A stretch of DNA of 50,191 bases from Alphaproteobacteria bacterium (GCA_013815465.1 JACDGE010000010.1:1-50191); one strand, 5' to 3'. Positions 1 to 8,515 are shown, counted from the first letter of the stretch. The notes: generated from the sequence alone by a model not told the origin. Program-made: numbers and translations.

Positions 1-83
1 GAACAGGACACCGCCAGGGCCTTGATCCCTACCAATCCATTCAAAAGGCTCTTAACCCACAACTCAAGTTCTTACCTGCTTAA
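1..83 (+). other. possible C-terminal tail of a plus-strand gene entering from the left
   Basis: The frame starting at base 3 is open from the window edge to a TAA at 81-83 and reads like a protein tail ending in NPQLKFLPA. It could be the 3' end of whatever interrupts ppk1, or chance: a 26-codon open frame is weak evidence. An imperfect palindrome (ACTCA, a C-rich arm, TAAA, a G-rich arm, TGAGT) follows at about 82-115 and could be its terminator or an element end. No family is recognised. Confidence 0.2.
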
Positions 84-350
84 CTCAGTCCCGCCTAAAG
101 GGGGGTGAGTAGTTACCAAGTAGTTGCCATTATTATTCGCAATATCCATTCCCGCATCTTGTTGATTTTTGAGGCCTGCAACACGAACCATGTAAAATTC
201 ATCCAAATTCTTCGCGGAAATCGCAATAAAATTAAGTCGCTCTAAGAGAGGAATAGATTCATTATAGGCTTGGGCGAGGACCCGTTCGTTAAAGGCAAGC
301 CAGGAAAGCTCTCGGTCAAAATAGCGGGGTTCAGATTTATGGTTTTTCAT
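72..350 (-). pseudogene. ppk1: polyphosphate kinase 1, N-terminal stump (disrupted)
   Basis: The first 73 or so codons match the conserved N-terminal domain of polyphosphate kinase 1, with the blocks [29 protein letters not shown] and [14 protein letters not shown]. The intact enzyme is about 690-730 residues and makes polyphosphate from ATP. Here similarity ends after AGMDIANNN (about base 132); the frame then runs through unrelated codons to a stop at 72-74. The reverse strand of bases 1-71 has stops in all three frames, so ppk1 does not resume within the window. The ATG at 350 is the expected start. Inferred to be broken by an insertion or rearrangement; the rest may lie beyond the left edge. 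Confidence 0.8.
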
Positions 351-455
351 GTTTTCTCACGTGTTTTGAGGTTAAGCGTATTCCAAACTAGTTAAGAATT
401 TTTTAATGAAGACTCTAAACGCATGTATGAAAAAGCTAGACCGCTCTTCAGTAGT

Positions 456-520
456 CAGTATTCAGATAATTCTTAAAACTGAGCATATAACCCCATTCAC
501 AGAAATCTTTCTGAATACTG
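456..520. repeat. palindromic intergenic repeat, family 2 (CAGTATTCAGA type)
   Basis: An 11-base perfect inverted repeat, CAGTATTCAGA at 456-466 and TCTGAATACTG at 510-520, encloses 43 bases. It lies just beyond the lnt stop codon. A related element with CAGTGTTCAGAA sits between dnaK and dnaJ (12954-13033), so this appears to be a dispersed family. It could fold at the 3' end of the lnt transcript. Confidence 0.6.
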
Positions 521-522
521 GC

Positions 523-2094
523 TTACCTGGCTCTTCTCTTAAAAGAAAAACTCCAGGCGAGACCAAAAGTCCCCGCAATAAGAATCAGGGTGATCCAATC
601 ACCCCATTGACCATAAAAGGGAACCACCCTGGTGGGGCTGGGAAGGAAAACATCGAGAACACCTTTTGCGCCTAAACCCAAACTTCCCAAGCTTTGGCCA
701 TAAGCATCAAAAACAGCAGAAATACCTGAATTTGCTGCGCGGATAAGGGGGATGCCTTCCTCAACGGCCCGAAAGCGGGCCATCTCGAGGTGCTGGTAGG
801 GGCCAGAGGTACGGCCATACCATCCGTCATTGGTGACGTTTATCATCCAAGCGGGACGCGCGTGAGTCGGATGGATCACGGCCCCTGGAAAGATGACCTC
901 ATAGCAAACCAAGCCACTAAAGGAGGGGAAATCGCCCGGAAGAACAGTCGTTTTAGGGCCTGGGCCGGGTGTGAAATCCATCATCCCTGCCGTGATTTTT
1001 TTGACCGAGCCTTTCCCAAAAAGACTATCCATAAGATTCCTGAAAGGAATGTATTCCCCAAAGGGAACCAGATGGAATTTATCATAATGAACAACAATAT
1101 TTCCTTGATCGTTGAGGACGAGCAAACTGTTCCAGATTTCGCCAGGCACCACACCCGGTGGCGTTCGGTGGAGGGCCCCTGTAAACAAAAGCCCTCCCTG
1201 GGGTATTACATTTGAGATGAGCTGGCGGCGGAAGTCCTCTTGTTCTAAAAAGAAAGGAACGGCTGTCTCGGGCCAAATGATGGTCTTAAGAGGGAGATGG
1301 GAAGGGCGGGCGGTGAGGGTCAAAAGCTCTTTGAAATTTTCTTCCTTTTGTTCTGGATCCCATTTCAAGACTTGGGGAATGCTGGGTTGAACAAGTCGAA
1401 TCGCTAAGGGCTGAGAGGCCGCTACATCTGGATTTTCAAGGCGAACGTGCCCCCAAACCCACCCTAATACTGTCACAAGGTAAACGGTAAGTACAATGGT
1501 GCGTTCAAACGATCCTTTTGCTGTCATGTAATTCAAAGAAATTCCCAGCAGCACAGTTAAAAGACTTAACCCATAAACACCCCCCAGGGAGGCGGTTTGC
1601 ACCATTTCAGGGCTGAAAGCCCACGCATATCCCACTAAATTCCACGGAAATCCTGTGAAGAGATGGCCTCTCAGCCATTCAACCCCTACCCAAAGGGCAG
1701 CAAAGGCAAAGGCCCGACTGATGCCATCATAGGGCCAGAGCCTTACAGCCATAAATGAAACGCCTGTAAAGACACCGAGAATGGCCGGGATCCCGAACAG
1801 AGCAAAAGGGATAAGCCACCAAAAGGTGCTCAAATCCACGGTGAGAGCGTGAGAAATCCAATATAGACCAACTGTAAAATGTCCTAAACCAAACCACCAT
1901 CCTAGCCAAAAAACTGCCCAGAAAGATTTTTGCCTTTCTAACGCGCGATTCAAAAAAAACCATATCCCACTGAGGGCGAGAAGAATGGCAGGGAAAATAA
2001 AGAGAGGAGCAAAAGCTAAAGCGCCCACCGCCCCAAAAATAAAGGCCAGCCCTCTTTGAGGCCAGGGTTTAAGAAACAAGGGGAGGAAGTCCAT
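523..2094 (-). CDS. lnt: apolipoprotein N-acyltransferase
   Basis: Adds the third acyl chain to the N-terminal cysteine of lipoproteins in the inner membrane, the last step of lipoprotein maturation. The 523-residue protein has the family's usual length: about seven hydrophobic segments in residues 1-210, a periplasmic carbon-nitrogen hydrolase domain (about 230-480), and a final membrane segment. The catalytic triad is visible as E276 (IIWPETAVP), K339 (HYDKFHLVPFGEY) and C397 (GLVCYEVIFPG). Its start overlaps the end of corC by 26 bases, and it is the last gene of a minus-strand phoH-ybeY-corC-lnt operon, the usual alphaproteobacterial order. The stop directly abuts a palindromic repeat. 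Confidence 0.96.
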   Translation of the reverse strand: MDFLPLFLKPWPQRGLAFIFGAVGALAFAPLFIFPAILLALSGIWFFLNRALERQKSFWAVFWLGWWFGLGHFTVGLYWISHALTVDLSTFWWLIPFALFGIPAILGVFTGVSFMAVRLWPYDGISRAFAFAALWVGVEWLRGHLFTGFPWNLVGYAWAFSPEMVQTASLGGVYGLSLLTVLLGISLNYMTAKGSFERTIVLTVYLVTVLGWVWGHVRLENPDVAASQPLAIRLVQPSIPQVLKWDPEQKEENFKELLTLTARPSHLPLKTIIWPETAVPFFLEQEDFRRQLISNVIPQGGLLFTGALHRTPPGVVPGEIWNSLLVLNDQGNIVVHYDKFHLVPFGEYIPFRNLMDSLFGKGSVKKITAGMMDFTPGPGPKTTVLPGDFPSFSGLVCYEVIFPGAVIHPTHARPAWMINVTNDGWYGRTSGPYQHLEMARFRAVEEGIPLIRAANSGISAVFDAYGQSLGSLGLGAKGVLDVFLPSPTRVVPFYGQWGDWITLILIAGTFGLAWSFSFKRRAR

Positions 2095-2905
2095 GAATAC
2101 CTAACCGTTTAATACGTCTTGAATCGGCCTCGATAATTTCGAACTCGAGCCCAGAAGAGTGGGCGATGAGCTCGCCCCGTTGGGGAACACGATCGGTTAG
2201 ATGCAGAACAAGTCCACCAATAGTGTCAGTCTCTTCCTCTAGCTCTTTTTTCGTGCGAATGGGCCCAATATTCTCTTCTAGGTCTTCAATATCCATTCGT
2301 CCATCAACGACCACAACCCCATCGGACCTTTGAAAAAATTGAAGAGGGGCGGTGATTTGAGCCACATCTTGGATGTCTCCGACAATTTCTTCAACCAAGT
2401 CTCCCATCGTAACGAGCCCATCCACGCCCCCATATTCATCAACCACAATGGCAATTTTTTCGCCCGTTGAGCGCATTTTTAGAAGCAAATCCAAAACCCG
2501 CATCGAGGGAGAAATAAAATCGATCTTGCGCAGATAATCCTGAAGCTTAAAATTTTGGGGTGTTACATCCAAAAGATCTCTCAAATGAATATAACCCAAA
2601 ATATCATCAAGGGTTTCACGATAGACAGGAAAGCGCATGACTTTGTTTTTTTTGAAAGCCTGTTTGATGCTTTGTAAGGGACTATCATGGGGAACAGCAA
2701 TAATGTCAGCTCGAGCAATTCTCACATCTTTGGCTGTAAGATCGCGCAAGTTTAAAATATTAGTTAGCATTTCCCGCTCGTCAGGGGCGAGTGAGGTGTC
2801 TTCAATTTCCTCTTCTTCAATGAGTTCTTCTAGGGTTTCTCTTAAAGAGGATTCCCCCTCCTTCTTTTTAAAGAAAGAAACAAAATAACGAAACCGGTCT
2901 TTCAT
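2069..2905 (-). CDS. corC: CorC/HlyC-family protein with CBS pair
   Basis: A soluble, 278-residue member of the CorC/HlyC family. A charged N-terminus (about 1-60, rich in Glu) precedes two CBS modules (about 65-185; recognisable blocks are IIAVPHDSPL, RFPVYRETLDDILGYIH and VVDEYGGVDGLVTMGDLVEEIVGDI). A C-terminal transporter-associated domain (about 200-275) has VDGRMDIEDLEE and TIGGLV. CorC is linked to magnesium/cobalt efflux and ribosome-adjacent genes in E. coli; the exact role here is not shown. There is no DUF21 membrane domain, so this is the short soluble type. It overlaps ybeY by four bases (ATGA) and lnt by 26, so translational coupling is likely. Confidence 0.92.
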   Translation of the reverse strand: MKDRFRYFVSFFKKKEGESSLRETLEELIEEEEIEDTSLAPDEREMLTNILNLRDLTAKDVRIARADIIAVPHDSPLQSIKQAFKKNKVMRFPVYRETLDDILGYIHLRDLLDVTPQNFKLQDYLRKIDFISPSMRVLDLLLKMRSTGEKIAIVVDEYGGVDGLVTMGDLVEEIVGDIQDVAQITAPLQFFQRSDGVVVVDGRMDIEDLEENIGPIRTKKELEEETDTIGGLVLHLTDRVPQRGELIAHSSGLEFEIIEADSRRIKRLGIHGLPPLVS

Positions 2906-3369
2906 AATACCTCATAAGGATTTTTTATATTAAGCGTTTTTAAAATGTTAATTTCCATGTTTTCCATTTTATGTGCGTCATCATCTTCTGCATGATCATA
3001 GCCTAAAAGATGTAAAAAGCCATGAATAATAAGATGAACGGTATGATTAATGAGGGGAAGGTCCCCTGTCTGTGCTTCTTTCATGACTGTTTCATAGGCG
3101 AGGATGATATCCCCGAGCTCACCCTCCATCTCAGACTCAAAGGAAAGCACATTCGTCGGCGCGTCCTTATGGCGAAAGGTTTTGTTGAGATCTTGAACGT
3201 GCCGATCATCAGATAAAACCACACTAACTTCCATAGAGGAAAAATCTTCACCCAATATATCGGTAGCTTTTTCAAGAGCTTGAGAAATTTTTTCTTCCCA
3301 AGAGAGAGCTGGATCGTTCCAACGTTCATCCATAAGAATGAAATTAAGAAGGGGTTTTTTTGTTTTCAT
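2902..3369 (-). CDS. ybeY: endoribonuclease YbeY
   Basis: Zinc-dependent endoribonuclease for 16S rRNA 3' maturation and ribosome quality control. The signature HGFLHLLGYDH supplies the three metal-binding histidines; LNKTFRHKDAPTNVLSF is the other conserved block. I chose the ATG at 3369 (155 residues), preceded by TTAGGG. An upstream in-frame start at 3411 would add 14 residues (MWCATPWFLALLGP) that look unlike the family and overlap phoH more deeply. With the chosen start the overlap with phoH is 26 bases, and the stop overlaps the corC start by four. Operon context (phoH upstream, corC and lnt downstream) is the classical one. Confidence 0.93.
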   Translation of the reverse strand: MKTKKPLLNFILMDERWNDPALSWEEKISQALEKATDILGEDFSSMEVSVVLSDDRHVQDLNKTFRHKDAPTNVLSFESEMEGELGDIILAYETVMKEAQTGDLPLINHTVHLIIHGFLHLLGYDHAEDDDAHKMENMEINILKTLNIKNPYEVL

Positions 3370-4294
3370 AGGCCCTAACAATGCGAGAAACCAGGGGGTG
3401 GCGCACCACATCCCGCTCCGTAAAATTTATCACTTCCACACCCCGCACTCCTTGAAGGGTTTGGATCGCATCCCGTAGACCAGAAGGGACCCCTGGGGGT
3501 AAATCCACTTGGGTTAAATCGCCGGTCACAATCATACGTGCGTTATGCCCAAGGCGAGTGAGAAACATTTTCATCTGAACCTCGGTCGTGTTTTGTGCCT
3601 CATCCAAGATAATGACCGAATCAGAGAGGGTTCGCCCCCGCATAAAAGCAAGAGGGGCTACTTCAATTTCCCCAGCGGCGAGCTTTTTTGCCACCTGTTC
3701 AAGGGGGAGCATATCGTGCAGTGCATCATAGAGGGGACGTAAATAAGGGTCCACTTTTTCTTGGATATCCCCCGGCAAAAAGCCGAGTCGTTCGCCCGCT
3801 TCGACGGCAGGGCGAGAAAGGATTAATCGATCGACTTGCCCATTCAGCATCATTTCCACACCCAGGGCTACGGCGAGATAAGTCTTTCCCGTACCTGCTG
3901 GCCCTTCAGCAAAAACAAGCTCATTTTCCTTTAGAGCCTTAATATAAGTTGCCTGTAGCTTCGATCGCGCTGAAATAATCCGCCGCTTTGTAGTGAGAAA
4001 GACTGCCTCATGGGGTTCCTTCGCTGTGATATGGCGAAGGGCTGTCATCACATCGGTCACATCGACTTGCTTACCCTCTTGAAGACGGGTGTAAAGAAAC
4101 GCTAGCGTCTGTCCCGCAATATGGGTGCTTTCATCGCTCCCTTGGATCCCGAGCTGATTCCCTCGCGCCGTGATGCTGATCGAAAGCTCTTTTTCAAGAA
4201 GTTTCAGATGACTTTCCTGACTTCCGAACAGATCGAGAAGCAAGTTATTGTCTTCAAATTCTAAATAGGTCGTTGAATGTTTATCCGCTGCCAT
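3344..4294 (-). CDS. phoH: PhoH-like ATPase
   Basis: P-loop ATPase of the PhoH/YbeZ family, a partner of YbeY in RNA metabolism. It has 316 residues: an N-terminal KH-like segment (about 1-100) and the ATPase domain with Walker A GPAGTGKT at 131-138, Walker B VIILDEAQN at 227-235, and the family blocks RPAVEAGERLGFLPGD and TGDLTQVDLP. It is the first gene of the minus-strand phoH-ybeY-corC-lnt run. In many alphaproteobacteria miaB precedes phoH; here a 179-base gap and divergent ndk replace it. A weak remnant of the family 1 repeat lies in that gap. Confidence 0.95.
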   Translation of the reverse strand: MAADKHSTTYLEFEDNNLLLDLFGSQESHLKLLEKELSISITARGNQLGIQGSDESTHIAGQTLAFLYTRLQEGKQVDVTDVMTALRHITAKEPHEAVFLTTKRRIISARSKLQATYIKALKENELVFAEGPAGTGKTYLAVALGVEMMLNGQVDRLILSRPAVEAGERLGFLPGDIQEKVDPYLRPLYDALHDMLPLEQVAKKLAAGEIEVAPLAFMRGRTLSDSVIILDEAQNTTEVQMKMFLTRLGHNARMIVTGDLTQVDLPPGVPSGLRDAIQTLQGVRGVEVINFTERDVVRHPLVSRIVRAYENKKTPS

Positions 4295-4351
4295 ACTGCT
4301 TTTTTGAGCTTATTTTGAATAGATAAAATTGTACTCTTTTTCCATCCTCCT

Positions 4352-4376
4352 GTCATCCTGAATTTTGATTCAATTG
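4352..4376. repeat. weak remnant of the GTCATCC repeat family
   Basis: The phoH-ndk intergenic region contains GTCATCCTGAATTTT, which resembles one arm of the family 1 repeats found at 8371-8501, 17825-18062 and 22224-22371. The matching second arm is not evident, so this is probably a decayed copy. Confidence 0.3.
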
Positions 4377-4473
4377 TCCAGCGTCCTCATCCCTATGGCA
4401 ATTCAATCTCTGCTTTCTTTTTTTCTTAAATATGGTATAGAAGGAACTCATTTATAAACTTGGAGTTTTAACC

Positions 4474-4890
4474 ATGCAACGTACCTTATCTATTTTAAAG
4501 CCTGATGTTACCCGTCGAAATCTAACAGGCGCCGTTAATGAGCGGATTGAACGTGGGGGGTTGCGCATTATTGCCCAGAAACGCCTTCACCTTACGCTCA
4601 CGCAGGCTCAAAAGTTTTATGCGGTTCATCAAGAACGTGCCTTTTTCAATGATCTTTGCCAGTCCATGATTTCAGGTCCTGTTGTTGCGCAAGTTCTTGA
4701 AGGGGAAAATGCCATTCTCCATTACCGCAATGTGATGGGAGCCACCAATCCTGCGAATGCGGATGAAGGAACAATCCGCAAAGATTTTGCTGAATCTATT
4801 GAAGCCAATTCTGTTCATGGCTCAGATAGTGTGGAAAATGCGGCGAAAGAAATTTCTTTCTTTTTCAGTGAAATGGAAATTGTTGGCTAG
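4474..4890 (+). CDS. ndk: nucleoside diphosphate kinase
   Basis: Transfers the gamma phosphate of ATP to nucleoside diphosphates through a phosphohistidine. The 138 residues match the family's usual length. The N-terminus [11 protein letters not shown] is diagnostic and the active site NSVHGSDS places the phosphorylated histidine at H115. Other conserved blocks are [14 protein letters not shown] and [13 protein letters not shown]. It starts at an ATG after a poorly matched SD region and is followed after 12 bases by rsmE on the same strand, so the two are probably co-transcribed. Confidence 0.96.
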   Translation: MQRTLSILKPDVTRRNLTGAVNERIERGGLRIIAQKRLHLTLTQAQKFYAVHQERAFFNDLCQSMISGPVVAQVLEGENAILHYRNVMGATNPANADEGTIRKDFAESIEANSVHGSDSVENAAKEISFFFSEMEIVG

Positions 4891-4902
4891 GCTAAAGGCT
4901 CT

Positions 4903-5610
4903 ATGATTCGCCTTTACGTCGACGCCTCTCTCTCGGAAAATCAACAAGTCGGTCTGAACGAGAATCAAAGTCACTATGTGCAAAAGGTCATGCGCCTTAA
5001 GTATGATGACATCATCTTTCTCTTTAATGGGAAGGATGGGGAGTGGCAGGCGCGTATTACCCATACAGGGAAAAAAACCACCGAGGTTTCGCTGGTTTCT
5101 CAACAACGTCTCCAATCGGATAAAGGGAATCTTTGTCTCTTGTTTTCTCCCTTAAAACCAAAACGACAAGAGTTTTTGGTAGAGAAAGCAACGGAATTAG
5201 GGGTTTCCTGTCTCTGGCCTATCCGTTGTGAAAGGACATCCATTCCTAAAGTTAATCTGGAAAAAATGCGTGCTCAGGCCGTGGAGGCGGCTGAACAATG
5301 CGGACGTTTGGACGTGCCGGAAATAAAGGACTTAACCCCTCTGGCCCATTTACTCAACAATTGGGCACAAGAGGGGATGCTGCTTTTTGGGGATGAAACC
5401 ATGACCTCTCCCTCTCTTGCCACGATAACAAGGGAACCTGATCAGTTTTATGGATTTTTTGTGGGTCCAGAGGGAGGTTTTACTCTTTCAGAACGTACCC
5501 TCCTTAAGTCCCATTCCCGCACCTGTGGCGTGACTCTAAACCCTCATATCTTGCGGGCCGAGACGGCAGCTCTTGTGGGGATTTCTTGCCTACAGCTGAT
5601 TAAAATTTAA
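4903..5610 (+). CDS. rsmE: 16S rRNA (uracil-1498-N3)-methyltransferase
   Basis: SAM-dependent SPOUT-class methyltransferase that modifies U1498 of 16S rRNA. It has 235 residues: an N-terminal PUA-like RNA-binding part (about 1-70; HYVQKVMRLKYDD) and a C-terminal knot domain. Diagnostic blocks are KATELGVSCLWPI, FFVGPEGGFTLSE and LRAETAALVGI. The 3' end overlaps the convergent pssA end by 11 bases. It lies 12 bases after ndk and was probably brought into this operon locally. Confidence 0.94.
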   Translation: MIRLYVDASLSENQQVGLNENQSHYVQKVMRLKYDDIIFLFNGKDGEWQARITHTGKKTTEVSLVSQQRLQSDKGNLCLLFSPLKPKRQEFLVEKATELGVSCLWPIRCERTSIPKVNLEKMRAQAVEAAEQCGRLDVPEIKDLTPLAHLLNNWAQEGMLLFGDETMTSPSLATITREPDQFYGFFVGPEGGFTLSERTLLKSHSRTCGVTLNPHILRAETAALVGISCLQLIKI

Positions 5611-6361
5611 CGACGTCCTCTTCAACTCTTTTCATCCGCCCATAAGATAGTGAACTCACAGGAATAGAGAAAAGATAAATGATGGTACATAAACTGAGTG
5701 TCCACCAAGGAACACTAAAAAGTGCGGCCATAAAACCCACAACCATCATCAGAAGAAGCCGCGCAAACGGATGGGGAACGCGGACATTTTTCACGACATA
5801 GGTGGGGATACGGCTAATCATCAAAAGACCACTCCCTAAAAGGCTGAAAGCAAAAAGGAGGGGAAAATCTTGAAGAGGTGTTTCAAGGGCAAAACTCACC
5901 ATGAGAGGCACCATACCCAGGATGGCGCCTGCGGGGGCGGGGACACCAACAGAAAAGCCCTTGGTCCATTCGGGCATGGGGGCATCGATGCTTGTATTAA
6001 ATCGGGCGAGCCTTAAAGCCATACAGGTCGCAAAAAATAAGGTGAGAGCCCAGCCCGTTCCTTTCCACAGCTGAAGGCTGTAAAGGTACACTACAACAGC
6101 AGGAGCAACACCAAAGCTAATAAAATCAGATAGAGAATCCAATTCCGCACCGAAATGACTATCCGCGCGCAAAAAGCGGGCAATCCGCCCATCAAGGGCA
6201 TCAAGAATAGCCGCAATCATGATAAGGCTGACTGCCAGTTCCCATCGTTCCATGAGGGCGAACCGAATGGCACTCAGTCCTGTGCAGAGAGCTGTAATGG
6301 TGACTGCATTAGGAATAATACGGACGAGGGGTGGAGCCTTGCGGCCGCGCGTTGTCTTCAT
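5600..6361 (-). CDS. pssA: CDP-diacylglycerol-serine O-phosphatidyltransferase
   Basis: Integral membrane enzyme that makes phosphatidylserine from CDP-diacylglycerol and serine. The CDP-alcohol phosphotransferase motif DG-x2-AR-x8-G-x3-D-x3-D is complete: D57, G58, A61, R62, G71, D75, D79. The 253 residues form about eight hydrophobic segments, so it is the membrane-bound (type II) form rather than the soluble E. coli enzyme. Its start overlaps the psd stop by four bases, giving a psd-pssA operon for phosphatidylethanolamine synthesis. Confidence 0.95.
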   Translation of the reverse strand: MKTTRGRKAPPLVRIIPNAVTITALCTGLSAIRFALMERWELAVSLIMIAAILDALDGRIARFLRADSHFGAELDSLSDFISFGVAPAVVVYLYSLQLWKGTGWALTLFFATCMALRLARFNTSIDAPMPEWTKGFSVGVPAPAGAILGMVPLMVSFALETPLQDFPLLFAFSLLGSGLLMISRIPTYVVKNVRVPHPFARLLLMMVVGFMAALFSVPWWTLSLCTIIYLFSIPVSSLSYGRMKRVEEDVVKF

Positions 6362-7044
6362 GCTCGTACCTTTCCTAAGCGTTGCGGCGCAAGGGAGCAG
6401 AGATCGCCCATAATCGTCTCTCCTCCTATCATGCGTTGTCCTTCGATTACTTGAGGCGTGACACCCTCTGGGAGATAGAGATCGACTCTGCTGCCAAAGC
6501 GAATAATACCGAAGGTTTCCCCTGCCTTGACTGCTTGCCCGGCCATGGCTTCACATAAAATGCGTCGTGCAATAAGACCAGCAATTTGCACAACCAGCAC
6601 TTCTTGCCCGGAAGGGCTCTGAATCAATAGAGAATTTCTTTCGTTAAATTCACTCGCTTTATCTAAAGATGCATTAAAAAACTTTCCTGGATGATATTGA
6701 ATCCGGGAAATCACGCCATTCACCGGAATACGATTTACATGAACATCAAACACATTTAGAAAAATGCTGATACGGATGAGAGGTTTTTTTGTCCACTTTA
6801 ATTCTTTAGGAGGAATTGCTTTTTCAATTTTTGTCACAATGCCATCGCCAGGGCTAACAATAAAGCCCTCACCTTGAGGCGTTACACGGTAAGGACTACG
6901 GAAAAAATAAACGCACCAACCAGTTAAAATGAGGCATAAAAACCCCACCGTATGAGAAAAAAACAGCACAAGGAAGGTGATGGCAGCAAAAAGAGCAATA
7001 AAAGGCCAACCGGCCGGGTGAATGGGGGTTAAAAGGGTTTTCAT
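6358..7044 (-). CDS. psd: phosphatidylserine decarboxylase proenzyme
   Basis: Converts phosphatidylserine to phosphatidylethanolamine. This is the short alphaproteobacterial/archaeal form (228 residues from the ATG at 7044). Two hydrophobic segments at about 12-50 anchor it, and the self-cleavage site is at FGSR, where S185 would become the pyruvoyl group. Other family blocks are SPGDGIV, FLNVFDVHVNR and NERNS. An upstream in-frame start at 7116 would add 24 residues without family character; the chosen ATG follows GGCGAGAAG at a usual distance. It is translationally coupled to pssA through a four-base overlap. Confidence 0.94.
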   Translation of the reverse strand: MKTLLTPIHPAGWPFIALFAAITFLVLFFSHTVGFLCLILTGWCVYFFRSPYRVTPQGEGFIVSPGDGIVTKIEKAIPPKELKWTKKPLIRISIFLNVFDVHVNRIPVNGVISRIQYHPGKFFNASLDKASEFNERNSLLIQSPSGQEVLVVQIAGLIARRILCEAMAGQAVKAGETFGIIRFGSRVDLYLPEGVTPQVIEGQRMIGGETIMGDLCSLAPQRLGKVRA

Positions 7045-7184
7045 ATACTTCTCGCCTTGTTTGTTTTGGGTGTCTGGCCAAATTTTTGAAATCCGAAGAG
7101 TATGCGTCCTCTTCAAAAAAACATATAGATTTTATAATTCTTTTCTCTACAATTAGCCATCTTATTATCTCTGAAGGAGAAAAA

Positions 7185-7769
7185 ATGAAAAAAATTCAGG
7201 CCGTAGGTGTTTATTGTAGCTCTTACGAAGGACTAGCTGAGGTCTATAGAAAAGCCGCATTTGAGTTGGGGCAACAACTCGCTGAGCACGATATCACGAT
7301 GGTATATGGAGGGGGCGCCATGGGTCTCATGGGAGAGGTCTCCAGATCCACTATGTTTCATGGAGGCCGGGTCATCGGTTTTATGCCTCATCACTTAAAA
7401 GAGTTTGAAGATCCAAACTTGGAAATTACGGAATTGCATATGGTTGATACAATGCACACGCGCAAACAGTTGATGTTTGAGCATTCAGATGCTTTTTTGG
7501 CACTCCCTGGGGGATTTGGAACACTGGATGAAACTTTTGAAATTATAACGTGGGAACAATTACACCTTCATGATAAACCCATTGTTTTTGTTAATGTGAA
7601 TGGGTATTGGGATCCTCTTCAACAATTAACCTCAAATATTTTTGATCAAGGGTTTGCTGAGATTGAGCATAAAAAATATTTTAAGTTTGTGAACACCGTT
7701 TCTGAAGCTTTTCAATCCCTTCTTAAGGCTCCCGAACCTACTGTTCATGAAACTGTCGAATGGCTATGA
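7185..7769 (+). CDS. LOG-family protein (cytokinin riboside 5'-monophosphate phosphoribohydrolase type)
   Basis: A 194-residue Rossmann-like LOG/TIGR00730 protein. Diagnostic motifs are the N-terminal GVYCSS, GGGAMGLMG, and the catalytic PGGFGTLDE with its glutamate; TMHTRKQLMFEHSDAFLALPGG is split around this site. The family hydrolyses nucleotide 5'-monophosphates to free base and ribose 5-phosphate; a cytokinin role in bacteria is usually unproven. The start at 7185 has a strong AAGGAG SD eight bases upstream; the frame is open back to 7086 but those 33 codons look non-coding. It is transcribed divergently from psd and stands alone before the J-domain gene. Confidence 0.92.
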   Translation: MKKIQAVGVYCSSYEGLAEVYRKAAFELGQQLAEHDITMVYGGGAMGLMGEVSRSTMFHGGRVIGFMPHHLKEFEDPNLEITELHMVDTMHTRKQLMFEHSDAFLALPGGFGTLDETFEIITWEQLHLHDKPIVFVNVNGYWDPLQQLTSNIFDQGFAEIEHKKYFKFVNTVSEAFQSLLKAPEPTVHETVEWL

Positions 7770-7812
7770 GGAGTTCCCTTGATTTTTTTAAATTCATACT
7801 CATATGTAAAAC

Positions 7813-8361
7813 ATGAGAAAACCTAGATTTATCCCCTTAGATTTTGATCAATCACAGTTCCCTCAAGCAAAACTTTGTGACCAGGAGGGCTGCGCAGGTG
7901 CAGGTGAATTTCGAGCGCCCAAAACCCCCTATCATCTTCAAGAATATCATTGGTTTTGTCTTGAGCACGTGCGCGAGTATAACAAAGCATGGGACTTTTA
8001 TCGTGATATGAGCGAAGAAGAAATCGAAGCAAGTCGAGTTTCTGATGTTACCTGGAATCGGCCTTCATGGCCTGTAGGAGGGTGGCGTACGCTTTTAGAA
8101 AATGCGCGTTATTTGGACGGGATAGACCCCTTTTTAAAGATGACTCCCCGAGAGCCTGCCCTTCCCCAAGAGGTTCAAAAGGCCCTTGGTACTCTTGATT
8201 TGACTCCTCCCCTAACGATAGAGGCGCTTAAAACCCAATACAAAAAACTTGCAAAACGTCACCATCCGGATCTCAACGCAGGTGCAAAAGATGCAGAAGA
8301 GCGTTTAAAAGCTGTCAACGAAGCGTATCAGATCGTAAAAAAACATTTAGGGGGGCAGTGA
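7813..8361 (+). CDS. J-domain (DnaJ-like) protein, alphaproteobacterial type
   Basis: A 182-residue protein with the J domain at the C-terminus (about 125-180), containing LKTQYKKLAKRHHPDLN with the HPD tripeptide and a final helix NEAYQIVKKHL. The N-terminal part has CDQEGCAGAGEFRAP and HWFCLEHVREYNKAWDFY, two cysteine pairs that look like a small metal site. This arrangement is common in alphaproteobacteria as a small co-chaperone of unknown client. It would stimulate DnaK ATPase. The gene is separate from the dnaK operon and is followed by a palindromic repeat. Confidence 0.88.
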   Translation: MRKPRFIPLDFDQSQFPQAKLCDQEGCAGAGEFRAPKTPYHLQEYHWFCLEHVREYNKAWDFYRDMSEEEIEASRVSDVTWNRPSWPVGGWRTLLENARYLDGIDPFLKMTPREPALPQEVQKALGTLDLTPPLTIEALKTQYKKLAKRHHPDLNAGAKDAEERLKAVNEAYQIVKKHLGGQ

Positions 8362-8370
8362 TCACCCTTT

Positions 8371-8501
8371 TAGCGTCATCCCGGAATTTAGAAAAGCTTA
8401 TCCTTCGCGTAAGCGGAGAGTCAGCTTTTCTTAATATCCGGGACCCAGGAGAGTCAGTATGAGCATTTTTCTGGGTCCCCGCCTTCGCGGGGATGACGCT
8501 A
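8371..8501. repeat. MITE-like nested palindrome, family 1
   Basis: A 131-base element bounded by perfect 12-base inverted ends, TAGCGTCATCCC at 8371-8382 and GGGATGACGCTA at 8490-8501. Inside are three further hairpins: AGAAAAGCT with AGCTTTTCT, GACCCAG with CTGGGTC, and the compact CCCCGCCTTCGCGGGG. It sits between the J-domain gene and rph, which converge here, and could serve as a bidirectional terminator. Partial relatives lie at 17825-18062 and 22224-22371. Confidence 0.75.
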
Positions 8502-8515
8502 GCGGGGTTATCTGA

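Noticed and set aside
406-675. 89-codon plus-strand frame over the lnt end
   Set aside because: It runs through the palindromic repeat and into the antisense of lnt, with no protein signature.
790-1215. 141-codon plus-strand open frame inside lnt
   Set aside because: It is antisense to a well-conserved gene and has no SD or family character.
8371-8501. CRISPR-like repeat array
   Set aside because: The unit is a single nested palindrome with no regularly spaced direct repeats.
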